Shown piece after piece: positions 1 through 8,184 of a stretch of DNA of 13,424 nucleotides. A program made the translations under genes and the position numbers. The DNA is taken from NCBI GenBank assembly GCA_017622115.1, contig JAGART010000168.1:1-13424 (forward strand), in the 5' to 3' direction. Every line of letters starts with the position of its first letter. The stretch's first letter is position 1. A model generated the notes under the pieces. The model saw only the letters and a program-made list of their open reading frames with translations. It was not told the DNA's origin and did no database searches. Origin of the DNA: Clostridia bacterium (lineage in GTDB: Bacteria; Bacillota; Clostridia; Christensenellales; UBA1242).

Positions 1-305
1 ATAGCCGAAAGTAGTATAAAATTGCTAAAAATAAATATAATTTCTGCAAAAATACCCCATTTACCAAAGATTTTACCATTCATTTGCTGAACAGACTCTA
101 TTCCATTTCTTTTGCCAAATTCCAAAAATTTATATCCCAAAAAAAATAACAATACACCTGCTAATAAAATTAACGGAAAGCACACCCAACCAAATTGAGC
201 AAAATAAAACCACTCTTCTTTGCCACTTGAAAATCCAGCCCCCACAATAGAGCCAAACATCACAGCACCAACCATTAAACTTTGCGAAAAAACACCTTTT
301 TGCAT
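1..305 (-). CDS. YkvI-like membrane transporter, N-terminal part (cut by window edge)
   Basis: This is the first 101 codons of a gene that runs off the left edge. The start is ATG at 305-303, preceded by a GAGGT ribosome site (plus-strand tacctc at 311-316) at 5 nt spacing. The visible protein begins MQKGVFSQSLMVGAVMFGS and continues IVGAGFSSGKEEW, then a second hydrophobic stretch at about residues 40-58 and a third starting near residue 90. The glycine-rich first helix ending in GAGF-S-G-E is what I remember as the N-terminal signature of the YkvI family of integral membrane proteins, distantly related to LeuT/APC-type transporters; substrates are not established. It follows the TPR gene by only 15 bp, so the two are probably co-transcribed. 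Family assignment rests on about 100 residues and is moderately sure; that it is a polytopic membrane protein is safe. Confidence 0.72.
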   Translation of the reverse strand, partial: MQKGVFSQSLMVGAVMFGSIVGAGFSSGKEEWFYFAQFGWVCFPLILLAGVLLFFLGYKFLEFGKRNGIESVQQMNGKIFGKWGIFAEIIFIFSNFILLSA

Positions 306-320
306 AAATTTACCTCAAAA

Positions 321-1916
321 TTAAAGCAATTTTAAATAATTTATCGCTTGCATCACTTGATGCTTGTCAGTAGCAAAATATATGCACGCCTGTTCCAAAA
401 CTTGTGCATTTTGGCAAAAATATAGGCAAGAAATCAAATTTTCATCAACTTTTAAATCAATATTAGCCGTCCAATCGCTTTGTGCTATTCGTTTATTTAT
501 ATATTCAAAGTCAAATTGTAAACTATTAATTTCTGCAAAACTAACCGCTTGACAATAACCTTTTTTGATTAATAAATTATTTTCAATATATTTAGGAATT
601 TTTAATTTAAAACTTCTAAAATGCAAATTTGCAGTTATATCAATAGTTTTTAAATGACCTGCTAATAAAGCATATTTCGTTAAATAATATTTTTGTTCTT
701 TGCTCAATCTAATTGTTAATAAAAGTTTTTCATAAAGCGAAGTAGCTTGTTTCTTTTTGCAATGAGAAAACACTTTTGATATATCTTCTGTAATAGCATT
801 ATTTTTCAGCGAAAAGCACCACTCTATATCATCTGCCAAAGTTAATGAATTTGTAAAATTTTCACAAAAATTACCCGAATTTACCGCTAAAAACACCGAA
901 TTTAACTTATTTTCACCTATTTTTGCTGGAATTTGAACCAAAAGTTTAAGCGGAGGTTCACATAAATCTCTATTAAATATATCATAATACACATTTAAAA
1001 CAGGATTTTCTATATCTATCCATCGAGCCCTACCAACATAATATAGTGCATCTTGTTTTTCGCCTAAATTATAGCAACAAATTGCCATAAAAAGCAGTAT
1101 TTTTGTATTAAATTCATCATTTTTTAGTATTTTTTCGAATATTTTTAAAGTTTTATTGTATTTTCCTAAATTAGCAAATAAAGTTGCTAACAAAATTGCT
1201 TGCCCGCTTTGTAATTCACAATATTCTAATTTTTCTAAATTAATTTCTAAATTACAATAATCTTTTTGAGCAGAACATAATGAACACAACACCAACAATG
1301 CAGAAACATTTTCCGGCTCATCTTTTAAAACTTTAAATAATATTTCTCTTGCTTCTTCAAATTCGCCTCGTATTATTAATATATCTGCATACATAATTTT
1401 GGCTTCAATTTCGCCAGCATTCATTCTAGGCTCTAAAATGCTCAATGCTTCATCAAATTGCTTTAACTTTACAAGATTTTTAGCAATAGCAAGAGAACTC
1501 AAATTAACGCTGTTTTTAGACAAGTTTTGCCTAATAATTTGAGTCCACTCTAAAACAGCACTAGAAAAGTCTTCCACACCACCAGTAGATAATGCACAAT
1601 CAAAATACTCTAACGCAAGTTTTTCTCGCTTTAACATAACTAAATTTCTGCCAATCCCAAAATATGCTCCTGCACGTGTTTCTGGCACTTTTATCGCTCT
1701 AAAAAAATATTCGCAACTCAATAAGTATAATTTCATTTCAAAATAAATTTGCCCAATCAAAATATTTATTGCTTGCTTATCTATTCTTGTTTTACTTTGC
1801 GTGAGTGCATTACGAGCAGAATCTAATGCACCCAAATAATCATTTTGAGCCAAACGAGTATCTAAAAGTTTTAAATAATAATCCAAAGATTGTTGAAATT
1901 TTAGTATTTTTTGCAT
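321..1916 (-). CDS. tetratricopeptide-repeat protein, function unknown
   Basis: A 531-residue protein without signal peptide or membrane helices, so probably cytosolic. Residues 23-115, 143-204 and 235-315 show degenerate TPR pattern helices: A-G-Y-F-A spacing such as LGALDSARNAL, KLALEYFDCAL, QFDEALSIL, EFEEAREILFKVLKDEPEN and KYNKTLKIFEKILKNDE. TPR arrays are helical scaffolds for protein-protein contacts; no catalytic motif is visible. The C-terminal part (about 320-531) is not obviously TPR and I do not recognise it. The ATG at 1916 has no convincing Shine-Dalgarno, and I see no better alternative start just upstream. It lies immediately after the terminator at 1962-1990 and 15 bp before the YkvI-like gene, which suggests a separate two-gene unit. 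The sequence does not indicate a partner or pathway. Confidence 0.88.
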   Translation of the reverse strand: MQKILKFQQSLDYYLKLLDTRLAQNDYLGALDSARNALTQSKTRIDKQAINILIGQIYFEMKLYLLSCEYFFRAIKVPETRAGAYFGIGRNLVMLKREKLALEYFDCALSTGGVEDFSSAVLEWTQIIRQNLSKNSVNLSSLAIAKNLVKLKQFDEALSILEPRMNAGEIEAKIMYADILIIRGEFEEAREILFKVLKDEPENVSALLVLCSLCSAQKDYCNLEINLEKLEYCELQSGQAILLATLFANLGKYNKTLKIFEKILKNDEFNTKILLFMAICCYNLGEKQDALYYVGRARWIDIENPVLNVYYDIFNRDLCEPPLKLLVQIPAKIGENKLNSVFLAVNSGNFCENFTNSLTLADDIEWCFSLKNNAITEDISKVFSHCKKKQATSLYEKLLLTIRLSKEQKYYLTKYALLAGHLKTIDITANLHFRSFKLKIPKYIENNLLIKKGYCQAVSFAEINSLQFDFEYINKRIAQSDWTANIDLKVDENLISCLYFCQNAQVLEQACIYFATDKHQVMQAINYLKLL

Positions 1917-1961
1917 ATTACTAATGTATGAAAATAATAAAATAATAATGAATAAATATAC

Positions 1962-1990
1962 AAAAAAATAGGCTATAATTTTAGCCTATT
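1962..1990 (-). terminator. Rho-independent terminator of the dnaG-rpoD operon
   Basis: On the minus strand a 9-bp perfect stem (AATAGGCTA / TAGCCTATT) with a 6-nt loop is followed by a run of T (plus-strand A tract 1962-1968). The stem starts inside the TAA stop codon of the zinc-ribbon gene, so transcription ends directly at the last codon. It separates the housekeeping operon from the downstream TPR gene. Confidence 0.85.
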
Positions 1991-2690
1991 ATTTGTCTTG
2001 TGTATAAATAATTCTATGACAGTTTTCGCACTCAACCATACCTTCTTTTTTGAGCATATCAAGTCTTGCGTTTGCCAAAGGTGTTGCACAAATTGCACAA
2101 GATTGATTTACTAATGGCACTAAAATCGGGAATTTATGGTCATCTCTCATTTGCAAATATTTTTGCATAACTGCTGGGTCAATACGTTTCTTTAAGTCTT
2201 CAAGTTCGTTTGCAATTTTTTCTCTTTCACTATTTTTCTTTGCAGAAAAGTTTTTAAATGCATCTAAACTTGTTTTATATTTTGTTTTGCATTCCATACC
2301 ATAAGCAGTTGTTTTGTCATATTCTTTACGTGTTTGTGTAATTTTATTTGATAAACTTTTTATTTCCTTACTTAAAGCAAGTAATGCGCCTATTTCTTTT
2401 TTGATTAAAACTTCTGCTTCACGTAATTCTGCTTCTGTTTGTCCATTTAAATCTAATTTTTTAGTATTTTCTACTTTTTTTGATTGATTTTCGAATAATT
2501 GCTTTACTTGCTCAAATTCAACTATTAATTGTGAGGCAGTATTTTCCAAAGAATAAACTTTATTTTGAGCTTGTTTTACTTGTTCTACCAACTTATTTAC
2601 TTCTTTCTTTTGTTGGCTATTTTCTAAATCACGGTCTAGTTTTACAAGTTCCGCATCTTTTTGTTGATAAACTAAAATATCTTTTAACAT
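1989..2690 (-). CDS. coiled-coil protein with C-terminal C4 zinc ribbon (COG1579 / zf-RING_7 family)
   Basis: A 233-residue protein. Residues 1 to about 175 are charged and heptad-like (Lys/Glu/Gln/Leu-rich), predicting a long antiparallel coiled coil. The C-terminus carries four cysteines in two CxxC pairs, C198-x2-C201 (CAIC) and C221-x2-C224 (CENC), the pattern of the C4-type zinc ribbon family found in many bacteria. Family members are described as possible nucleic-acid-binding or regulatory proteins, but a precise role is not secure. Its ATG lies within the end of trmK (overlap 2684-2690, ATGTTAA), which implies translational coupling; an AGGA motif lies about 8-10 nt upstream. In many Firmicutes this gene sits downstream of trmK with a nif3-family gene in between; here nif3 is absent. 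The length agrees with the usual size of about 230-240 residues. Confidence 0.86.
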   Translation of the reverse strand: MLKDILVYQQKDAELVKLDRDLENSQQKKEVNKLVEQVKQAQNKVYSLENTASQLIVEFEQVKQLFENQSKKVENTKKLDLNGQTEAELREAEVLIKKEIGALLALSKEIKSLSNKITQTRKEYDKTTAYGMECKTKYKTSLDAFKNFSAKKNSEREKIANELEDLKKRIDPAVMQKYLQMRDDHKFPILVPLVNQSCAICATPLANARLDMLKKEGMVECENCHRIIYTQDK

Positions 2691-3346
2691 TTTTTAAGTC
2701 CTTTTATTTGATTACATTCATTTAAAATTTGAGATAATTCCTCATATTTTGAGTTATTTTTGCTAGTTTTTTGCAGAATATCTTGGATTTTTTCGATTTT
2801 TTCATTAAGCCACGCAACGTAAGCATCTTGCGTGTATTCATATTCAATCGCACCAAAATTTATTTGCCTTTTTGTAAGAGTTTGTTGACCTAATTCTGCT
2901 TTAATAATTGTGTAAAATTTTCTATCTTCAAAAATTCTATCAGCAATAATTTTATAACCTATCCTATTTAAAAATTCTCGTACTATATTTAAATCTTTCA
3001 TAGGTTGCAAAACAAGTTTTGGTCTATTTGGATTTTGCTCAAAATATTGTGCTAAAATCTTGCATATTTCCAAACCACCTAAACCAGCAATTAAAATTTG
3101 GTCTGGATTAAACTGGCTAGGCAAACCATCTGCACAAACAAATTCCGCTCTGTCTGTATAACCATTTTGCTCTAAAAGCATAACTGTTTTAATTAAACAT
3201 TTTTGGCTAATGTCTGTACTAATAATATTTTTTGCTTTATTTGAAACTAAAAGTTCCAAAGACAACACACCGTGGTCGCAACCGATATCAGCGGTTAAAT
3301 CACTAGCATCTAACTCTCTAAAAATTTCTAATTGACGTTTAGTCAT
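2684..3346 (-). CDS. trmK: tRNA (adenine(22)-N(1))-methyltransferase TrmK
   Basis: A 220-residue SAM-dependent Rossmann methyltransferase. TrmK methylates N1 of A22 in the D-arm of bacterial tRNAs. Motif I is DIGCDHG (residues 20-26), the family's characteristic D-I-G-x-D-H variant; the SAM-binding acidic residue of motif II follows at STDIS (43-47); IAGLGG (86-91) corresponds to the family IAGMGG; and LVLQP (111-115) is the conserved strand before the C-terminal part. Residues from about 165 onward form the helical coiled-coil extension typical of TrmK. The start ATG lies inside the last codons of rpoD (overlap 3339-3346), the classic Firmicutes sigA-trmK arrangement, so expression is likely coupled to sigma factor translation. 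The N-terminus is some 8-10 residues shorter than the Bacillus protein as I remember it, without loss of motifs. Confidence 0.92.
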   Translation of the reverse strand: MTKRQLEIFRELDASDLTADIGCDHGVLSLELLVSNKAKNIISTDISQKCLIKTVMLLEQNGYTDRAEFVCADGLPSQFNPDQILIAGLGGLEICKILAQYFEQNPNRPKLVLQPMKDLNIVREFLNRIGYKIIADRIFEDRKFYTIIKAELGQQTLTKRQINFGAIEYEYTQDAYVAWLNEKIEKIQDILQKTSKNNSKYEELSQILNECNQIKGLKKC

Positions 3347-4397
3347 CTATAAAATCCTTTAATTTTTTACTTCTGCTTGGATTACGTAATTTTTTAAGTG
3401 CCTTTGCTTCAATTTGACGAATACGTTCACGTGTTACGTTAAATTCTTTGCCCACTTCTTCCAAAGTTCTTGGGTGAGCATCATCTAAACCATAACGCAA
3501 TCTAATAACTTTTTGTTCACGAGGTGTAAGTGTTTCAATTACTGCTAAAAGTTGCTCTTTGAGCATCATTTGAATAATATTTTCTGATGGCGATTTTGCG
3601 TTTTCATCTTCTACAAAGTCATAGAATTCGCTGTCGCCCTCCTCACCTGTTGGTGTTTCAAGGCTTGTTGGTTCTAGGGCAATTTTGCGAATTTCGCCGA
3701 TTTTTTCTTCACTCATACCCATAGATTCTGCAATTTCGGCTTCGGTCGGCTCTCTACCTAACTTTTGCCAAAGCATACGAGTTACACGACCTAATTTATT
3801 GATTGTTTCTACCATATGTACAGGGATACGAATAGTACGTGCTTGGTCGGCAATCGCACGACTAATTGCCTGTCTAATCCACCAAGTACCATAAGTACTA
3901 AAATGGAAGCCACGGCGATAGTCAAAACGTTCTACCGCTTTAATTAAACCCATATTTCCCTCTTGAATAAGGTCTGAAAAAGACATACTTGTCTTACCTA
4001 AATAACGCTTTGCAATAGAAACTACCAAACGCAAGTTAGATTCAATCAATTTTTGTTTAGCAGACTCATCACCCGCCATCATACGTTTACCCAACTCGAT
4101 TTCATCTTCTGGGGTTAATAAATCAACCTTACCTATATCTTTAAAGTACATTTTTACTGGGTCGTTGATGTTTGCCTGGTTCATCATATGTTCAACACTG
4201 ATTTCATCTTCATCATCTTTTGAAATCTCAACACCCTCTGCACGTAAATACTTCATTGCTATTTCGATTTCTTCCGCACTCGCTTCAACTTTCATCAAAC
4301 GATTGTAAATATCATCTTCTGAAATTACTCCACGTTTACTTGCAACAATCGCTAATTTGTCGCACTCTTTTCTAATATCATCTCTTAATTCTTCCAC
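3339..4397 (-). CDS. rpoD: primary RNA polymerase sigma factor (SigA/RpoD)
   Basis: A 352-residue group 1 sigma-70 factor; it directs RNA polymerase to -35/-10 promoters. A short region 1.1 (about 1-70) precedes region 1.2 ([11 protein letters not shown] at 79-89), region 2 (about 114-188, with [20 protein letters not shown] and the melting/-10 helix [20 protein letters not shown]), region 3 (about 192-268, ending in the [19 protein letters not shown] 3.2 finger) and region 4 (about 281-345, with the [23 protein letters not shown]). The long insert between 1.2 and 2 of Gram-negative RpoD is missing, as in Bacillota. The start is GTG at 4397-4395 with GGAG 9 nt upstream (plus-strand ctcct 4407-4411); no ATG exists nearby in frame. 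It sits 14 bp downstream of dnaG and overlaps trmK. Two residues in region 2.3 (H165 and G170) differ from the usual Lys and Ala. Confidence 0.98.
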   Translation of the reverse strand: MEELRDDIRKECDKLAIVASKRGVISEDDIYNRLMKVEASAEEIEIAMKYLRAEGVEISKDDEDEISVEHMMNQANINDPVKMYFKDIGKVDLLTPEDEIELGKRMMAGDESAKQKLIESNLRLVVSIAKRYLGKTSMSFSDLIQEGNMGLIKAVERFDYRRGFHFSTYGTWWIRQAISRAIADQARTIRIPVHMVETINKLGRVTRMLWQKLGREPTEAEIAESMGMSEEKIGEIRKIALEPTSLETPTGEEGDSEFYDFVEDENAKSPSENIIQMMLKEQLLAVIETLTPREQKVIRLRYGLDDAHPRTLEEVGKEFNVTRERIRQIEAKALKKLRNPSRSKKLKDFIDD

Positions 4398-4411
4398 TGT
4401 ATTTTTCTCCT

Positions 4412-6319
4412 TTATTTTCGTGGTTTTTTATTCATTAAATTTACTTGTGCTGTATATTTTGCACTACAAGATTCTATTTCTATTTTTAGTTGATTTAATT
4501 GATTACTTAAATCAATAAACTTACGCATAGCCTCATTACGTTCTTCCACATCTTTGGCAGAAGTACAAAGGGCTTGTGCAGACTCACTTTCTTTCATCAA
4601 TTTACGTTGTTTATTTTTTAATAAATATGATTCAAACGTAATTTCTGGAAAAGGGTCTGGCAAAAACTCAAAATTAACCGCTTCTTTTAAAAGTAAAGTT
4701 GAACTATCTACTTCCATAAAACTATATAGACCACTTATACTAGGTCGCATATTGTTTGAGACCGCATTTTTTATATATAAATATGCTTCATTAAGCCCCG
4801 CATCATCAAATTCTAAATCCAAAATTTGATTATAAAACTTATGTGTATATTCTTTGTTATATAATAAACTTGCAATTATAAATAAATCTGCTAACACATA
4901 GCCCACTTTTTTAACAACTTCTTTTTCTTCCGTTTGTTCTTGTGGCTGTGCTTCTTGTTCTCTTTCCCAAAAAGGAACTTCGCTATCACCTAATTTTGCT
5001 AAATCCAGCCTTAAAATATCAACAGGTGTGCTACAATATTTATGTACTAGTTGTAAATAGATATCTTGCTCACTCTGCTCTTTTAAAGCCTTAACAACAA
5101 TCAACGCCTCACGCACAAATTTAGCCTTTTGCATAAGGTCGTTTAGGTCATAATTTTCTGCCAAAACTTTAATTTTGTATTCCATTCCATCAATGGCATT
5201 GTTTAAAATTTCTTGCATTTTTTCTGTGCCATTTGCTTTTAAAAATTCATCAGGGTCTTGTCCATTAGGAAGTGATGCAACCTTAACATTTAAAGCACTA
5301 TCTCTCAACACATCAATACTACGCAAAGTGGCTTTTTGCCCCGCTCCATCACCATCTAAAAGCAAAATAATATTTTCGCTAAATTGCTTTAATTTACGTG
5401 CGTGCATAGGCGTAATCGCAGTACCTAGACAAGCAACAGTATTAACAAAACCGAATTGATGCATACTAATTACATCTATTTGCCCCTCAACAATAATTAT
5501 GTTTTGAAAGCCATCAAATTCTCGATTGTTCTGTCTTGCAAGTTCTCGCTCTTTTTTGAGTAAATTAATTGCAAAAATTACTTCGGATTTATTAAAAACT
5601 GGTGAAGCAGCAGTATTTTTATATTTTGCTAATTCTTTATCTTCCAAAAGCCTTGCAGAAAAGCCTATAACTTCGCCTTCTTTGTTGAATATAGGAAATG
5701 TAAGCCTTTTGCCAAAAGCATCAAAAATACGCCCATTTACCTCACTTAAAAGCCCTGCTTTTTTTAGAATATAATTACTATAACCTTGTCCATTTAAATA
5801 CCTAATTGCACTATCAAAATCAAGACTACAACCCAGCCCAAATTTACGCACAAATTCTGGTTTAATTTTTCGCTTTTCTATGTAATTTAGAGCAACTTTT
5901 GCTTGTGGGTGATTTGAATATAAATTCTTAAAATAATATAGTCCAGCACTCTTTAAAGCACCTAAAATCTGCTCTTTTTCTTTTTTCTTTTTCGCAATTT
6001 CGTTATTGTTTACATCTTTTAATTCTGGCAAAGGCATATTTGCAATATTTGCCAATCTCTCAACAGAATCAATAAAGCCAACATTTTCATATTTGCTAAC
6101 AAATTTAATTACATCACCGCTTTCTTTACACCCAAAACAATGATAACTTTGGGATTCTGGATAAACAAAGAATGAGCCTGTTTTTTCGTGATGGAATGGA
6201 CAACAACCAGAAAACTCTCTGCCGTTCTTTTTGAGAGGAACATATCGAGAAATAACATCAACGATATCACAACGATTTTTAAGTTCATCAAGCCATTCTG
6301 TACTAAAAAGTTTAGCCAA
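4412..6319 (-). CDS. dnaG: DNA primase DnaG
   Basis: A 635-residue bacterial primase, which makes RNA primers for replication at the fork and is recruited by the DnaB-type helicase. The N-terminal CHC2 zinc-binding domain has C40-P-F-H43 and C61-x2-C64 (CFGC), followed by GDVIKFV. The central RNA polymerase domain includes [15 protein letters not shown] (233-246) and a TOPRIM fold with E278 in VEGQID and the metal-binding D322/D324 in [15 protein letters not shown] (354-360) is also conserved. The C-terminal 440-635 is divergent, as usual for the helicase-interaction domain. The start is TTG at 6319-6317, chosen because a very strong AAGGAGG lies about 8 nt upstream and the family N-terminus follows directly; no ATG is available before the zinc domain. 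Gene order dnaG-rpoD is the conserved macromolecular-synthesis arrangement. Confidence 0.97.
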   Translation of the reverse strand: MAKLFSTEWLDELKNRCDIVDVISRYVPLKKNGREFSGCCPFHHEKTGSFFVYPESQSYHCFGCKESGDVIKFVSKYENVGFIDSVERLANIANMPLPELKDVNNNEIAKKKKEKEQILGALKSAGLYYFKNLYSNHPQAKVALNYIEKRKIKPEFVRKFGLGCSLDFDSAIRYLNGQGYSNYILKKAGLLSEVNGRIFDAFGKRLTFPIFNKEGEVIGFSARLLEDKELAKYKNTAASPVFNKSEVIFAINLLKKERELARQNNREFDGFQNIIIVEGQIDVISMHQFGFVNTVACLGTAITPMHARKLKQFSENIILLLDGDGAGQKATLRSIDVLRDSALNVKVASLPNGQDPDEFLKANGTEKMQEILNNAIDGMEYKIKVLAENYDLNDLMQKAKFVREALIVVKALKEQSEQDIYLQLVHKYCSTPVDILRLDLAKLGDSEVPFWEREQEAQPQEQTEEKEVVKKVGYVLADLFIIASLLYNKEYTHKFYNQILDLEFDDAGLNEAYLYIKNAVSNNMRPSISGLYSFMEVDSSTLLLKEAVNFEFLPDPFPEITFESYLLKNKQRKLMKESESAQALCTSAKDVEERNEAMRKFIDLSNQLNQLKIEIESCSAKYTAQVNLMNKKPRK

Positions 6320-6326
6320 AGCACAC

Positions 6327-6334
6327 CCCTCCTT
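6327..6334 (-). promoter_or_regulatory. strong ribosome binding site that fixes the TTG start of dnaG
   Basis: Minus-strand AAGGAGGG (plus-strand ccctcctt) is nearly perfectly complementary to the 3' end of 16S rRNA and lies at proper spacing before TTG at 6319. It decides the start in the absence of an ATG. Confidence 0.85.
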
Positions 6335-6360
6335 TTGTAAAAAATGAAAAGAACAAAACC

Positions 6361-6380
6361 TGTACTCTTTTTAGAGTACA
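6361..6380 (-). promoter_or_regulatory. inverted repeat in the dnaG leader/promoter region
   Basis: The sequence TGTACTCTTTTTAGAGTACA forms an 8-bp perfect inverted repeat with a 4-nt loop, about 40 bp upstream of the dnaG start. On the minus strand it directly follows a CATAAT hexamer (6385-6380) that could be a -10 box, and it is followed by an interrupted U-rich stretch. A second possible promoter, TTGCGT (6435-6430) - 17 bp - TATTAA (6412-6407), would place the hairpin inside the leader RNA. It may be an operator, an mRNA-protecting hairpin or a weak attenuator; I cannot tell which. Promoter assignments here are weak. Confidence 0.45.
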
Positions 6381-6477
6381 TTATGCCCTATTAAATTAAT
6401 ATTTATTTAATACCTCTTAATTACTATATACGCAATGAGATACAGAAAACCCTTTTTTATTTTTAAATTTTTTATAT

Positions 6478-6513
6478 AAAAAACGAAAAACCATAGTTTT
6501 TCTATGATTTTTC
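6478..6513 (-). terminator. Rho-independent terminator of proS
   Basis: On the minus strand a 12-bp stem, GAAAAATCATAG / CTATGGTTTTTC, with one G-U pair and a 5-nt loop, is followed by CG and a run of six T (plus A tract 6478-6483). It begins 4 bp after the proS stop codon and insulates proS from dnaG. Confidence 0.85.
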
Positions 6514-6517
6514 CTTT

Positions 6518-7960
6518 TTAATATGCTTTTGCAAACAAAGTTATAAAGCCTTCATCATCTTTTAATTCTTTGCCACAACAAGCACATTTATTCTTTTTGC
6601 CACTTTGTTCAAAAGGCATACAACGAGAAGTTATTGCAGTTTCGTTTTTTAAGTTTTCCTCACAACTTCTATCGCCACACCAAGTTACACGTACAAAGTT
6701 TCCAGCATTTACTGTATTAATTAAATCTTGTCTATTATCAACATCAATAATATGAGCATTTGTTTTAGCACGAGCAGTTTCTAACATATTTGCTTGAATT
6801 TCATCTAATAAAGCAATAATATTTTGCTCAATATTATTTAGATTTAAAGTTGCTTTTTGGCAAGTATCACGGCGAGAATAAGTAACAATTCCTTGCTCCA
6901 AATCTCTGTTACCAATTTCCAATCTAACAGGCACACCTTTCAATTCCCATTTGTTGAACTTAAATCCAGCAGAAGTATCACTTAAATCAAGATTTACTCT
7001 TATGCCTTTTGCTGTTAATTTGTCATTCAAATCTTTGCAAAAAGCAACTAAATCATCATTTTTAAGAGTAATCGGCACAATAACAACTTGAATCGGAGCG
7101 ATTTTTGGAGGAAGAACAAGACCTCGTTGGTCTCCGTGAGCACAAATCAATGCACCGATTAAGCGAGTAGAACTTCCCCAACTTGTTTGGTGAGGATAAG
7201 TCATTTCACCATTTTTATTTTGGAATTTAATATTAAAACCTTGTGCAAAATTTGTACCTAAATAGTGGCTAGTACCAGATTGTAAACTTTTACCATCTCT
7301 TGTCATAGTTTCAAAAGTATAAGTATCCACAGCACCAGCAAATTTCTCTTTTTCAGTCTTTTTACCCACAATAGCAGGAATAGCCAAAAAGTCCTCTGCG
7401 AATTTGCGATAAATCTCTAACATTTGTAAAGTTTCTTGTCTTGCTTCTTCTTCTGTTTCGTGCAAAGTGTGTCCCTCTTGCCACAAAAATTCACTAGTAC
7501 GCAAGAATGGTCTTGTTGTCTTTTCCCAACGCATAACGTTTGCCCATTGATTAACCTTTACAGGCAAATCACGATAACTTTTCACCCATTTACTAAACAT
7601 ATTACAAATCACAGTTTCACTTGTAGGTCTAATAACCAACTTTTCACCCAACTCCTCGCCACCTGCTTCTGTAACAAGAGCAACTTCGGGAGCAAAACCC
7701 TCAACGTGTTCTTTTTCTTTTGTTAAGAAAGAATATGGAAAAAGCAACGGAAAGTATGCGTTTTGGTGTCCAGTAAGTTTAAATTGTCTGTCTAACTCGT
7801 TTTGAATATTTTCCCAAATTGCATATCCATAAGGACGAATAACCATAGTTCCTTTTACAGGGCCATAGTCCGCCATTTCAGTCTTTGTAACAACATCAGT
7901 GTACCATTGAGCATAGTTTGTTTCAAAATCAGCAATGTCTTGTACAAATTTATTTTCCAT
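6518..7960 (-). CDS. proS: prolyl-tRNA synthetase, archaeal/eukaryotic-like type
   Basis: A 480-residue class II aminoacyl-tRNA synthetase that charges tRNA-Pro with proline. It shows the prokaryote-rare, eukaryote/archaea-like architecture: TYE/TSE loop RPTSET (111-116), motif 2 RWEKTTRPFLRTSEFLWQEG (144-163), motif 3 region SWGSSTRLIGALICAHGD (260-277), an anticodon-binding domain (about 285-395) and a C-terminal zinc-binding-type domain with C428, C433, C459, C461 and C462. The about 180-residue editing insertion of the bacterial-type enzyme is absent. The protein ends in AKAY; a C-terminal tyrosine that folds back toward the active site is known for the Thermus enzyme of this class. ATG at 7960 has AAGGAG 7 nt upstream. 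It is a single-gene unit with its own promoter (8006-8034) and terminator. The T-box leader common for Firmicutes synthetase genes is not present. Confidence 0.97.
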   Translation of the reverse strand: MENKFVQDIADFETNYAQWYTDVVTKTEMADYGPVKGTMVIRPYGYAIWENIQNELDRQFKLTGHQNAYFPLLFPYSFLTKEKEHVEGFAPEVALVTEAGGEELGEKLVIRPTSETVICNMFSKWVKSYRDLPVKVNQWANVMRWEKTTRPFLRTSEFLWQEGHTLHETEEEARQETLQMLEIYRKFAEDFLAIPAIVGKKTEKEKFAGAVDTYTFETMTRDGKSLQSGTSHYLGTNFAQGFNIKFQNKNGEMTYPHQTSWGSSTRLIGALICAHGDQRGLVLPPKIAPIQVVIVPITLKNDDLVAFCKDLNDKLTAKGIRVNLDLSDTSAGFKFNKWELKGVPVRLEIGNRDLEQGIVTYSRRDTCQKATLNLNNIEQNIIALLDEIQANMLETARAKTNAHIIDVDNRQDLINTVNAGNFVRVTWCGDRSCEENLKNETAITSRCMPFEQSGKKNKCACCGKELKDDEGFITLFAKAY

Positions 7961-8005
7961 ATATTTTCTCCTTAAAATATAAATATTTTATAATGTTTGA
8001 AGTGA

Positions 8006-8034
8006 ATTATAACATAATAAATTATGTTTTGCAA
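8006..8034 (-). promoter_or_regulatory. proS promoter with a palindrome filling the spacer
   Basis: On the minus strand TTGCAA (8034-8029), a spacer of exactly 17 bp and a consensus TATAAT (8011-8006) form a good housekeeping promoter, giving a leader of about 40 nt before proS. The spacer is almost identical to an inverted repeat, AACATAATTTATTATGTT (8011-8028), which overlaps the last base of the -10 region edge and abuts the -35. A protein bound there would block polymerase, so regulation of proS by a repressor is plausible (inference). Confidence 0.7.
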
Positions 8035-8162
8035 GTTTTAAGACAAAAAGAGCAGTTAAAATTAAGTGAAATCATATATAAAATACAAAAAATGAACATA
8101 CTTTATGTTGCTCCATAATAAAAAACTCCCAAAAACATATATTGTGAATACTCACACTAGTT

Positions 8163-8184
8163 ATTATAACATATTTTTATGTAT
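8163..8184 (-). promoter_or_regulatory. second promoter-like/operator-like copy in the proS-XRE intergenic region
   Basis: The minus strand reads ACATAAAAATATGTTATAAT-like sequence here: a short inverted repeat (ACATA/TATGT) directly followed by TATAAT (8168-8163), sharing TATGTTATAAT exactly with the proS promoter at 8006-8016. A weak -35 (TACACA) lies 17 bp further upstream. It may be an upstream proS promoter or a second operator for the same regulator. Confidence 0.4.

Noticed and set aside
1007..1070. Possible frameshift or break in the TPR gene because of its low-complexity, AT-rich sequence
   Set aside because: The frame is open for 531 codons and helix patterns continue across the stretch.
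6361..6380. CIRCE heat-shock operator in front of dnaG
   Set aside because: The arms only share ACTC/GAGT with CIRCE; the spacer is shorter than 9 nt and the outer arm sequence differs.
7994..8119. A 41-codon plus-strand frame starting at ATG 7994 with a plausible helical pattern (LRQKEQLKLSEIIYKIQK)
   Set aside because: No ribosome binding site, and it overlaps the well-formed proS promoter on the other strand; more likely chance in AT-rich DNA, though a gene remnant cannot be excluded.
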